64,000 bases of DNA from Dyadobacter chenwenxiniae (GTDB lineage: Bacteria; Bacteroidota; Bacteroidia; Cytophagales; Spirosomataceae). The notes under the pieces were generated by a model. That model worked only from the letters and a program-made list of their open reading frames with translations. It was not told where the DNA came from and made no database searches. The position numbers and the translations under genes were made by a program. Below are positions 18,301 through 25,246 of the stretch, one piece after another. Numbering within the stretch: the first letter of the stretch is position 1; each line of letters starts with the position of its first letter. The stretch spans positions 7,107,768 to 7,171,767 of the forward strand of contig NZ_CP094997.1 of assembly GCF_022869785.1 (NCBI RefSeq), given 5' to 3'.

Positions 18301-18978
18301 GCGATTGAAATGGTCGAGGCCAAGCGAAAAGTTTCAGACTTGAGTTACGACATCATTTTTATGGATATCCAAATGCCGGATATGGATGGTGTGGAAACTT
18401 CTCAGGAACTCAAAAAACGCTTCCCTGATTCCATGCCGCCAATCGTTGCTATGACCGCGTATTCCATGAAGGAAGACCGCGACCGGTTTATGAGCCAGGG
18501 CATGGACGATTACATCGCCAAACCGATCCGCGCACAAACATTGATACTTAAAGTAAAAGATCTGATAAACAACGTGGAGAGCCGCAAGCTGGAATCGAAG
18601 CAGCGTGAAATTGCGCAGGAAGTGGCTCTGCCAATTTTGGACAAAGAAATCATCGACCAGCTGAATAGCATAGGCGGGGCGGATCTTGTGTGGTCTGTGT
18701 TTGAAGATTTTGTTACTGAATCCAATGAGCTGGTTTCTGGCGCATTGGAGGCTTATGCCAACGGCGACATTAAAACGATCAAAAGCAATTTGCATACATT
18801 AAAAGGCAGTGGCGGAACTGTGGGCGTAGCACAAGTAGCCGAAATAGCGCGCGATGCAGAATGGCGCTTGAAATCGGATGACACGAGTACGCTCGCCGAG
18901 GCGCTTCCGCAATTGGAAAAGGCTTACCAAAAGTTCCTGAACGCGTACGAAGGGCTGTTAAAAGACTGGTTGAAGTGA
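15364..18978 (+). CDS. Hybrid sensor histidine kinase (PAS-PAS-GAF-PAS-PAS-HisKA-HATPase-REC-Hpt)
   Basis: A 1204-residue cytosolic phosphorelay kinase without obvious membrane segments. Two PAS domains (about 15-125 and 135-255) are followed by a GAF domain (about 265-415), two more PAS domains (about 425-550 and 555-675), HisKA with SHEIRTPMNGVIG (phospho-acceptor His701), HATPase_c (about 805-915, N-box SNLTSNALKF, GTGLGLAISKQL), a receiver domain (about 945-1065, Asp1001 in FMDIQMP, Lys1053) and a C-terminal Hpt domain (His1144 in LHTLKGSGG). All phosphorelay steps are therefore present in one chain, but there is no DNA-binding output, so a separate response regulator must exist. None is encoded next to it. 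The signal is unknown; the PAS and GAF domains suggest cytosolic or redox/ligand cues. Confidence 0.93.
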   Translation: MEMILSHTDWQTIHATLQHLNLIGITFSPDFIIRNISAHALMKTGWQESDLLGHSIFDKLIPKEEEHEIRQMLEEGIQGKRKLEQREVPFLAQKGTLRTFSINSVLMHREQDEVECVTLVGDDITRRRRMESSIAKSNSQLQDLVDNTSDLIQLVAIDGKFIFVNKAWREVLGYGLDEIASMRMEDILHPQHKEQALAQLKLIEQGHSNANFETVFLSREGKKVFVAGSVNCRFDNGKPTAFRCILNDFTEKIRAEKAQNLYYSIANWTVNTQNLDDFYHSIHEALGKIIDVKNFFIALYDPSKSYIYFPYYVDQYFQGNVKFTKRKLGNGVTEYAIASNKPLFLSGEKIEELAKTNSLYLYGVTPKLLLCVPLRVGDRVTGIIGVKSYDDPNMFDARDLELLEFISGQVAMAIARKQSEEELSKYLARLNAIFDSSSHLIWSVNKSLQLTSFNRNYADLIQNQLGVRPSLQSSAEKFGWRMVGNSNRRTLETKYRQALKGEPQYFEFKIDRKDQGEMWLEFYLNPIHYADGVIEEVSGIARDITRRKEAELSLRHSEELFRGIFENLQDIYCRINRLGEITMISQSVLKRLGYLPGEVIGHKITEFFPDKKRIHSALIRLRRSKSLRNFEISLYRKDGTERQFMINMLMFTNDKGKPTEIAVLARDITELKRNEQELLKAKEHAERSLKVKEGFLANMSHEIRTPMNGVIGMIDLLGETPLDVEQKDYVLTIKRSSETLLNILNDILDLSKIEAGKMELHEAPIATEELLLKLVSLFGQTAKSKGNTLTYHIAPEIPKFIIADQTRLLQILSNLTSNALKFTDHGAVTLFLTLVKKDGLFHKIKVEVQDSGIGISPMDKQILFTSFTQLDNSSRKSFGGTGLGLAISKQLCELMHGEIGVESTIGEGSTFWFTFETKETSIAQASNIVQLEETPIENVFADYHPTILLVDDNAVNRKVANEILKKSGCYVDLAESGFKAIEMVEAKRKVSDLSYDIIFMDIQMPDMDGVETSQELKKRFPDSMPPIVAMTAYSMKEDRDRFMSQGMDDYIAKPIRAQTLILKVKDLINNVESRKLESKQREIAQEVALPILDKEIIDQLNSIGGADLVWSVFEDFVTESNELVSGALEAYANGDIKTIKSNLHTLKGSGGTVGVAQVAEIARDAEWRLKSDDTSTLAEALPQLEKAYQKFLNAYEGLLKDWLK

Positions 18979-19114
18979 AATTTTCTCGTCGGGTAAATCC
19001 CGGCGTTAATCTATAAGTGCGGTGGTTTCATCGATTGTAGCGGTTTATTGCGGAGCGTGATTAAACTATAATCAAAAAGGTTGCTCTAAACTGCAATAAA
19101 CCTTTACAGAAACC

Positions 19115-22003
19115 ATGAAGAAATTCGCATCCCTACTCTCGCTGCTGATATTATTGTCGCTATCGGCATTTGCACAAGACTCAACGGGCCGGATAACCGG
19201 CGTTGTCAAAGACAGTGTAACCAATGAGCCGGTCGTTGGCGCTTATGTGGCGGTGAGCAGGAACCTGCCGGATGCGAAGCCCGAGTATGTAACGACTGAT
19301 ATAGAGGGCAAATTTTCCTTCAACGGCCTTGCGAAACAGGCTGTTTACCTGGTTAAGGTTTCTTATCTGAGTTATAAAGACGCTTCGCGCACAGTTACAT
19401 TGCAAGATGATAATCAGGATGTCGGAACATTTCAATTGAGTGAAGCTGTTGCAAACCTGAAAGAAATTAAAGTCGTAGGCCAGGTTACCGCCATGGAGCA
19501 AAAAGGCGACACGACCCAGTTCAACGCTGCTGCATTCAAAACCAATCCCGACGCAACCTCAGAAGATCTCATCCAAAAAATGCCTGGCATTACGGTTACC
19601 AACGGAACCGTAACAGCGCATGGTGAGACGGTTAACAGAGTTTTGGTGGATGGTAAGCCGTTCTTCGGCGAAGATGCTGCATTGACATTAAAATCACTTC
19701 CTGCCGAGATTGTTGATAAAATAGAAGTCTTCGACAAATTGAGCGATCAGGCACAATTCACCGGCTTTGACGATGGTAATGGACAGAAAACCATCAACAT
19801 TGTAACCAAAGCCGATCGTAAAATGGGTCAGTTCGGTAAGGTTTTCGCCGGTTACGGATTGGATAATCGTTATCAGGCTGGTGGAAATGTGAGCTTTTTC
19901 AAAGGGAATCAGCGTATATCCGTGATCGGGCTGAGCAACAACATTAATATGCAGAATTTTTCCAGCCAGGATCTGATCGGTGTTTCCGGTGGCGGTGGAG
20001 GAGGCGGAAGAGGCGGCTCGGGCGGTGGCGGTTCGGCTGGTAACTTTCTGGTTGGCAACCAAAGCGGGATAACGGGGACAAATTCGTTTGGTTTGAATTA
20101 TGCCAACAAGTTTGGAAAAAAAGTGGATGTTACCGGAAGCTATTTCTTCAACAGGACAGGCAACACCAATGCCCAAACATTGGAACAGGAATATTTTTTA
20201 CAAGGCGGGACAGGGAACCAGTTTTATAATGAAACAAGCCGCACGAACAACACAAATGCCAATCACAGGCTCAACTTCCGCATTGAATACAACATTAACA
20301 AGAACAATTCGCTGATCGTGACGCCACGACTGAGCTTTCAGGACAACAGCTCGGCGAGCGTGAAAGCGGGGCTTTCTTCGCTGATCAACGGAACAAAAAT
20401 CAATAGCCTGGACAACAATCAGCGCAACGCGACCAATGCTTACAATTTCAATAATGATGTTTTGTTCCGTCATTCATTTGAAAAGAAAGGCCGGACATTA
20501 TCTGTGAATTTGAACACACAGCTCAATGACCGTAACGGGATTGGTAATCTCTATTCCAGAACCATGTTTTACGACAGCCTGGGCTTGGCCGCAAGAGGCG
20601 ATACGCTTGATCAAGAGAGCTTTACATATTCCAATGGTGTAACATTGGGCGGAAACCTGATCTATACTGAGCCGATTGGAAAAAACAGCCAGTTACAGTT
20701 CAATTACGGCCTGACCGTAAGTAATAGCGACTCTAAAAAGGAAACCTACAACATGAGTTTTGATGAAAACACTTACTCAGGCCTGGATTCGCTGCTTTCC
20801 AATACATTCGACAATCGTTATGTGACTAATCGTGCGGGGATTGGTTATCGCTACCGTAAAAATAGCTGGTCTGCCAATTTTGGATTGGACTTCCAGAATA
20901 CGGGATTATACAGTCAGCAGTTGGCGCCCGTTAATGCCAAAGTGGATCAGTCATTTACCAATCTGCTGCCAAATTTCATGTTGAGTTACAGATCCAAAAC
21001 CGGCACGCAGTTCCGTACATTTTTCCGAAGCTCAACAAATCAGCCTTCGATTTCGCAATTGCAGAATGTGATCGACAACAGCAATCCATTGGCATTGACG
21101 GCCGGTAACCCGGATTTGAAACAGGAGTATCGCAATATGTTCAATGTTCGCTATTCACTTGCTGGTGCGGAAAGGCCTTACAGCCTGAATGCAATGGTTT
21201 TCGTAACGCAAACCAACAATGCGATCGTGAATTCAACATTGATTGCGCAGGAGCCAACCGAAGTGGCTGATGGAATTGTTTTGGAGCGCGGAGCGAAGTT
21301 TACGAAGCCTGTGAATGTGGACGGGAGCTGGAATGCCAGAACTTTTCTGGCTTACGGAAAGCCGGTTGCGCCGCTGAAATTGAATGTGAATTTGACTACT
21401 GGTTTCAACTACGTTCGTTCGCCTGGTTTGATCAATAACATTTCCAACTATTCGAACACGTACGCAGTTTCACAAGGTTTGGTTGTGAGCAGTAATGTGA
21501 GCGAGAAGCTTGATTTTACGGTTTCTTATTCAGGGAATTACAACATTGTGCGCAACACCATTCAGCCAAATCTGAACAATAATTATTATACGCAAGGAAT
21601 TACGGGACGTGTAAACTGGATTTTTGGAAAAGGATTTGTTGTGCAAAGTGACATTAGTAACCAGTCTTACCGTGGTCTTGGACAGGGTTTTAATCAAAAC
21701 TTTACGTTGTGGAACGCAAGCGTTGGCAAGAAATTCCTGAAAAACAATGCGGGCGAACTGAAACTGACTGTTTTTGATATACTCAAACAAAACAACAGCA
21801 TTACCAGAAACGTAACCGAAACTTACGTGCAGGATGTAACCAACCGGGTTTTGACCCAATATGCCATGCTAACATTCACTTACACGCTGAGAAATTTCGG
21901 CAAAGCACCGGCTCCCGAAAACAACCGCCGCAGAGATTTTGAAGGGGGTGATATGCCTGGTGGTGGAAGAGGAAACAGAGGTGACCGTGGCAATTTTAAC
22001 TAA
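19115..22003 (+). CDS. Outer-membrane beta-barrel protein of TonB-receptor type with carboxypeptidase-like regulatory domain
   Basis: A 962-residue outer-membrane protein. The signal peptide ends in AFAQ (about residue 21). Residues about 26-110 form a CarboxypepD_reg-like beta-sandwich (RITGVVKDSVTNEPVVGAYV), followed by a plug-like domain (about 130-232, with VNRVLVDGKPFFGEDAALTLKSLPA). The rest is the large barrel of the OMP_b-brl_3 type, which differs from classical SusC receptors. Two glycine-rich stretches stand out, at residues 291-307 within the early barrel and at the C-terminus (DMPGGGRGNRGDRG). No SusD partner or transporter lies nearby, so the substrate is unknown. A terminator follows. 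Confidence 0.85.
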   Translation: MKKFASLLSLLILLSLSAFAQDSTGRITGVVKDSVTNEPVVGAYVAVSRNLPDAKPEYVTTDIEGKFSFNGLAKQAVYLVKVSYLSYKDASRTVTLQDDNQDVGTFQLSEAVANLKEIKVVGQVTAMEQKGDTTQFNAAAFKTNPDATSEDLIQKMPGITVTNGTVTAHGETVNRVLVDGKPFFGEDAALTLKSLPAEIVDKIEVFDKLSDQAQFTGFDDGNGQKTINIVTKADRKMGQFGKVFAGYGLDNRYQAGGNVSFFKGNQRISVIGLSNNINMQNFSSQDLIGVSGGGGGGGRGGSGGGGSAGNFLVGNQSGITGTNSFGLNYANKFGKKVDVTGSYFFNRTGNTNAQTLEQEYFLQGGTGNQFYNETSRTNNTNANHRLNFRIEYNINKNNSLIVTPRLSFQDNSSASVKAGLSSLINGTKINSLDNNQRNATNAYNFNNDVLFRHSFEKKGRTLSVNLNTQLNDRNGIGNLYSRTMFYDSLGLAARGDTLDQESFTYSNGVTLGGNLIYTEPIGKNSQLQFNYGLTVSNSDSKKETYNMSFDENTYSGLDSLLSNTFDNRYVTNRAGIGYRYRKNSWSANFGLDFQNTGLYSQQLAPVNAKVDQSFTNLLPNFMLSYRSKTGTQFRTFFRSSTNQPSISQLQNVIDNSNPLALTAGNPDLKQEYRNMFNVRYSLAGAERPYSLNAMVFVTQTNNAIVNSTLIAQEPTEVADGIVLERGAKFTKPVNVDGSWNARTFLAYGKPVAPLKLNVNLTTGFNYVRSPGLINNISNYSNTYAVSQGLVVSSNVSEKLDFTVSYSGNYNIVRNTIQPNLNNNYYTQGITGRVNWIFGKGFVVQSDISNQSYRGLGQGFNQNFTLWNASVGKKFLKNNAGELKLTVFDILKQNNSITRNVTETYVQDVTNRVLTQYAMLTFTYTLRNFGKAPAPENNRRRDFEGGDMPGGGRGNRGDRGNFN

Positions 22004-22038
22004 GCAACTAATCCTGAATTCAACATTTTAGTGCAAAG

Positions 22039-22074
22039 AAAAGCCCGGAGCGAGCATTCGTTCCGGGCTTTTCA
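22039..22074. terminator. Bidirectional terminator
   Basis: An 11-bp stem AAAAGCCCGGA/TCCGGGCTTTT (22039-22049 with 22062-22072) with a 12-base loop. It lies between the convergent ends of the barrel gene and the LysM gene and has A and T runs on its two sides. Confidence 0.85.
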
Positions 22075-22096
22075 GGTCTCAATGAATATTTTTAAA

Positions 22097-22732
22097 CTAC
22101 TTCTTAGAAGGGAAAGGAATGATCAGTTTTTCACCTCTTTCCGAGTAATCCCTCGTTCTGCCATTCGCTTTCATAAGCGCTTCTTTGGTGATCCCATATT
22201 TGCCCGCAACAACCCTCAAAACGTCACCAGGTCCCACTGTATGCACGGCTTGAACCTGAATTTTAAGTTTCGTAACGTCGGACTTTAATTCAGGGCTGGA
22301 CGAATTCAAGCCCTTTAATGTTTCTGTTTTTAAATTATAGCGGGATGCAATGCTGGAAAAGCTTTCACCACTTTTTACGGTATGCGTGATTTGTTCTCCA
22401 CCCACAGAGGATGCCGAAATAGCGGGAGTTGTTTCTTTTTCGGCCTCTTTTGGTTTTTCTTTTACCGGTTCGGCTGATTTCTCAGCAGGCGTAGTTTCCA
22501 GCGCTTCGGCGGGTTCATCCGTAATTGGCTCTCCGGCGCTTTGCTCGTCTAAGGTTGAATCCACAACAACCGAGGTAAGCTCTTCAGAATTGGACGAACT
22601 ATCTGAAATGTATTCATATCCCACATATAACATTGCTAATACCAAAAGAACCAACACAAGAAGCGTAACAATGGGGAGGTTGGACTTTTCGGTCGGACGG
22701 ACATTTCTTTTTTTAGGGAATTCGTCTTCCAT
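22097..22732 (-). CDS. Membrane-anchored protein with two LysM domains
   Basis: A 211-residue protein with a short cytosolic N-terminus, one transmembrane helix (about residues 20-42, with VTLLVLVLLVLAMLYVG), and an acidic Glu/Ala/Pro-rich spacer (about 45-105). Two LysM modules follow: THTVKSGESFSSIASRYNL (about 112-157) and VHTVGPGDVLRVVAGKYGI (about 160-206). LysM domains bind the glycan of peptidoglycan, so the protein likely tethers the inner membrane to the wall or localises a partner; no catalytic domain is present. It lies 58 bases downstream of purE on the same strand, but a functional link is not evident. Confidence 0.85.
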   Translation of the reverse strand: MEDEFPKKRNVRPTEKSNLPIVTLLVLVLLVLAMLYVGYEYISDSSSNSEELTSVVVDSTLDEQSAGEPITDEPAEALETTPAEKSAEPVKEKPKEAEKETTPAISASSVGGEQITHTVKSGESFSSIASRYNLKTETLKGLNSSSPELKSDVTKLKIQVQAVHTVGPGDVLRVVAGKYGITKEALMKANGRTRDYSERGEKLIIPFPSKK

Positions 22733-22790
22733 AGCCGGTTATTCGATGTTTTGTGGTGCAAATTAATTTTACGAAAATACTAAAGACCTT

Positions 22791-23282
22791 CTAACTTCCA
22801 AGGTGATTTCTCAATTCCTCATTCATCACCGCGACTTTTTCTTTTAAGCCTTCTTTGAACAAATCCAGCCGTTTTCCGACTGCCGGATCGGTGGCTCCAA
22901 TGATCTGCGCGGCCAGTATTCCTGCGTTTCTGGCACCGTCCAGCGCAACCGTCGCAACCGGAACGCCTGAGGGCATTTGCAGAATGGAAAGCACTGAATC
23001 CCAACCATCAATCGAATTGCTTGATAAAACCGGAACGCCGATAACGGGCAATGAAGTAAGCGAGGCGACCATTCCTGGCAAGTGCGCCGCGCCGCCTGCA
23101 CCGGCAATGATAACTTGTAATCCGCGGCTTCTGGCCGTTGACGCATATTCCAGCATGCGTTCGGGAGTCCGGTGCGCCGAAACGATCTCCATTTCGAAGG
23201 CGATCCCAAGCTCGGAAAGTGCATCAGCTGCCTGCTGCATAATTTTCCGGTCCGAAAGGCTTCCCATTATGATTCCAACCAT
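22791..23282 (-). CDS. purE: N5-carboxyaminoimidazole ribonucleotide mutase
   Basis: Purine biosynthesis enzyme that moves the carboxyl group of N5-CAIR to give CAIR. It has 163 residues, normal for class I PurE. Signature segments are IIMGSLSDRKIMQQA at the N-terminus, SAHRTPER with the active-site histidine, and GAGGAAHLPGMVAS. It lies 13 bases after purK on the same strand, the classic arrangement in which PurK makes the unstable substrate for PurE. Confidence 0.97.
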   Translation of the reverse strand: MVGIIMGSLSDRKIMQQAADALSELGIAFEMEIVSAHRTPERMLEYASTARSRGLQVIIAGAGGAAHLPGMVASLTSLPVIGVPVLSSNSIDGWDSVLSILQMPSGVPVATVALDGARNAGILAAQIIGATDPAVGKRLDLFKEGLKEKVAVMNEELRNHLGS

Positions 23283-23295
23283 TATATAACGAAGA

Positions 23296-24426
23296 TTACT
23301 TACTGATTACTCTAATATTCTGCTTAACAAAATCAACCTTTCTCTTTAAAGACGCGATATCGGCATCCATAATGGTAATGTGGCCCATTTTTCTGAATGA
23401 TTTTGTAATCGCCTTCCAGTAAAGGAACGGGAAAACCTGTTCAGTAGCCAACAATTTCTCCATTCCTTCATAAACAGCCGGGCCTTCGTGGCCTTCTTCC
23501 CCCAGCAAATTCACCATAGCAGACGGCCCGTAAGCGTGCGTGCTGCCGAGCGGCAAATCCAAAATAGCCCGCCAATGTTGCTCATATTGCGAAGTTGCAT
23601 TGGCGCGGATCGTGTGGTGCCCACTATTATGCGGCCGTGGTGCCACTTCGTTGATCAGGATCTCGCCGTCGGCTGTCATGAAAAGCTCTACGGCCAAAAG
23701 GCCTACAATCTGGAAAGCTTCCGCCGTTTTTCTGGCTATTTCCTGTGCTTTTTCATCAATGGTTTTTTCAATTTCTGCGGGGGCAAAAAGATATTCGACG
23801 AGGTTCAGTTCAGGATGAAAAACCATTTCCACGGTCGGGAATGTGGTGATTTCCCCTTTCACATTGCGCGCCACGATCACGGCCAGTTCCTTTTCAAAAG
23901 GCACTGCTTTTTCCAGTAATCCCGGCTGCTCGAAAGCCTTTTCAATGTCCGCTTCCGAGGTTAACCGCTGCACGCCGCGGCCGTCGTAACCGTCTTTTCC
24001 CAGCTTGTGAAATGCGGGCAGAAATGAGGCGTTTTTATAAACATCATCCCGGTTTTCTGTTAATATAAAATCAGCAGTAGGGAGGTTATTTTCTTTGTAA
24101 AACTGCTTTTGGATGCGCTTATCCTGAATCTGGTGGATAACCGATGGCTGCGGAAAGATTTTCTTTCCTTCCTTTTCCAGTGCTTCCAGAGCCTGGACAT
24201 TCACCTTTTCGATTTCTATTGTGATGACATCCAGCTCTTTACCGAAATTATAAACTGTGTCATAATCCTGTAATGAGCCTTGCTGAAAGTGAGGGGCAAT
24301 TTTTCTGCATGGTGCCTCTGCATCGGGATCGAGGACGTGAATGTCCAGATTCCAGTCCACAGCGGCTTGTAAAAGCATCAGTCCTAGTTGGCCGCCGCCA
24401 AGGATTCCTATTCGCGATGAAAGCAT
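23296..24426 (-). CDS. purK: N5-carboxyaminoimidazole ribonucleotide synthase
   Basis: ATP-grasp enzyme that carboxylates AIR with bicarbonate to N5-CAIR. It has 376 residues, normal length. The N-terminal motif is GILGGGQLGLMLLQAA. The ATP-grasp core shows KLGKDGYDGRGVQ and the metal-binding region INEVAPRPHNSGHHT. It is the first gene of the purK-purE pair. Confidence 0.97.
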   Translation of the reverse strand: MLSSRIGILGGGQLGLMLLQAAVDWNLDIHVLDPDAEAPCRKIAPHFQQGSLQDYDTVYNFGKELDVITIEIEKVNVQALEALEKEGKKIFPQPSVIHQIQDKRIQKQFYKENNLPTADFILTENRDDVYKNASFLPAFHKLGKDGYDGRGVQRLTSEADIEKAFEQPGLLEKAVPFEKELAVIVARNVKGEITTFPTVEMVFHPELNLVEYLFAPAEIEKTIDEKAQEIARKTAEAFQIVGLLAVELFMTADGEILINEVAPRPHNSGHHTIRANATSQYEQHWRAILDLPLGSTHAYGPSAMVNLLGEEGHEGPAVYEGMEKLLATEQVFPFLYWKAITKSFRKMGHITIMDADIASLKRKVDFVKQNIRVISK

Positions 24427-24527
24427 TTAAAAGTTTCGGTAGTGTCGCACAAAATTGGTGTAAAAACCGCTAACATAAAACTGAACCGAAATCTTTTGAT
24501 AATATAGTTTTAAAAAAAATCACATTG

Positions 24528-24914
24528 CTACGGCAGAAGTAGGGAGTTAGAAACGCGGAGACCAGGGATCATCCGGAAATCTCTGACATTTAATGTTCGT
24601 AGTTCAAGATCATAGACCAATGCAGTTGCAGCAATAAGCGTATCAGCGACGCTTAACTGATGGGATAGTGCGAATGTGTGACTAATATCAATCGCCGCTT
24701 TGGCAACAGATTCATTGAGATCAAACTGAATAAAGCCATTGAGCGTGCGTTTGATTTTGGCAAATTCGGCCCTGTTAAGGCATCCATTATATAGTTCTAA
24801 AACAACGATGGTGTTGATTCCAAGGTTGAGTTTCCCTGTGTAATTAATGAATTGAATGGCTTGCGGCTTGTCTCTCAAATAGTCAATAAGGATGTTTGTG
24901 TCAAGCAGCAACAT
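24528..24914 (-). CDS. vapC: PIN-domain toxin, VapC family
   Basis: A 128-residue PIN-domain ribonuclease. The four acidic residues of the active site are visible: Asp5 (LLLDTNILIDYL), Glu40 (VVLELYNG), Asp91 (SVADTLIAATA) and Asp112 (NVRDFRMIPG). VapC toxins cut tRNA or rRNA when the antitoxin is degraded. Its ATG follows the stop codon of the upstream small gene with no spacer, the tight coupling expected of a toxin-antitoxin operon. The RNA target cannot be read from sequence. Confidence 0.9.
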   Translation of the reverse strand: MLLLDTNILIDYLRDKPQAIQFINYTGKLNLGINTIVVLELYNGCLNRAEFAKIKRTLNGFIQFDLNESVAKAAIDISHTFALSHQLSVADTLIAATALVYDLELRTLNVRDFRMIPGLRVSNSLLLP

Positions 24915-25178
24915 CTAGGGCCTTGACGCTTTGCGGATTTTGCGAACATATGCTGCAGAGTCGGAGATATGCCCGAAAGGCTTGACATTAGGATCATTTG
25001 CCATTGCCAGCTCCTCATCTGAAAGCTGGCAGTCGATCACGTGCCCATATTTGGCAGGATCAAGCTTTTGGTAACCCACGCTTGACTCGTTCAACTCGGA
25101 AGTCTTTCTTGCAGGACTTGAATATACCTCAGCCTTCGAGATGCCGGGAAGAGCGGTTTTTGATTTTATAGTGCGCAT
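24915..25178 (-). CDS. Antitoxin-like protein upstream of VapC
   Basis: An 87-residue basic-to-acidic protein directly before vapC. The C-terminal part (KPFGHISDSAAYVRKIRK) resembles the extended segment by which antitoxins wrap around PIN toxins. The N-terminus does not show a clear AbrB, Phd or ribbon-helix-helix pattern to my eye, so the DNA-binding class is open. Position and coupling carry most of the assignment. A -7 box lies 17 bases upstream of the start codon. Confidence 0.7.
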   Translation of the reverse strand: MRTIKSKTALPGISKAEVYSSPARKTSELNESSVGYQKLDPAKYGHVIDCQLSDEELAMANDPNVKPFGHISDSAAYVRKIRKASRP

Positions 25179-25194
25179 AATTGTATCTTTTTTT

Positions 25195-25202
25195 CAAAAA
25201 TA
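25195..25202 (-). promoter_or_regulatory. Putative -7 promoter box of the toxin-antitoxin operon
   Basis: The minus strand reads TATTTTTG, matching TAnnTTTG, and gives a very short leader before the antitoxin ATG. The upstream 40 bases are A/T-rich with a partial inverted repeat (AAAAC/GTTTT) that could be an operator. Confidence 0.5.
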
Positions 25203-25246
25203 GAAATTTTCTCTTAAAACGAAAACTACAACTATTGTTTTAGCAA

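Noticed and set aside
22791..23289. 144-residue plus-strand frame over purE
   Set aside because: Antisense shadow of the well-conserved purE gene.
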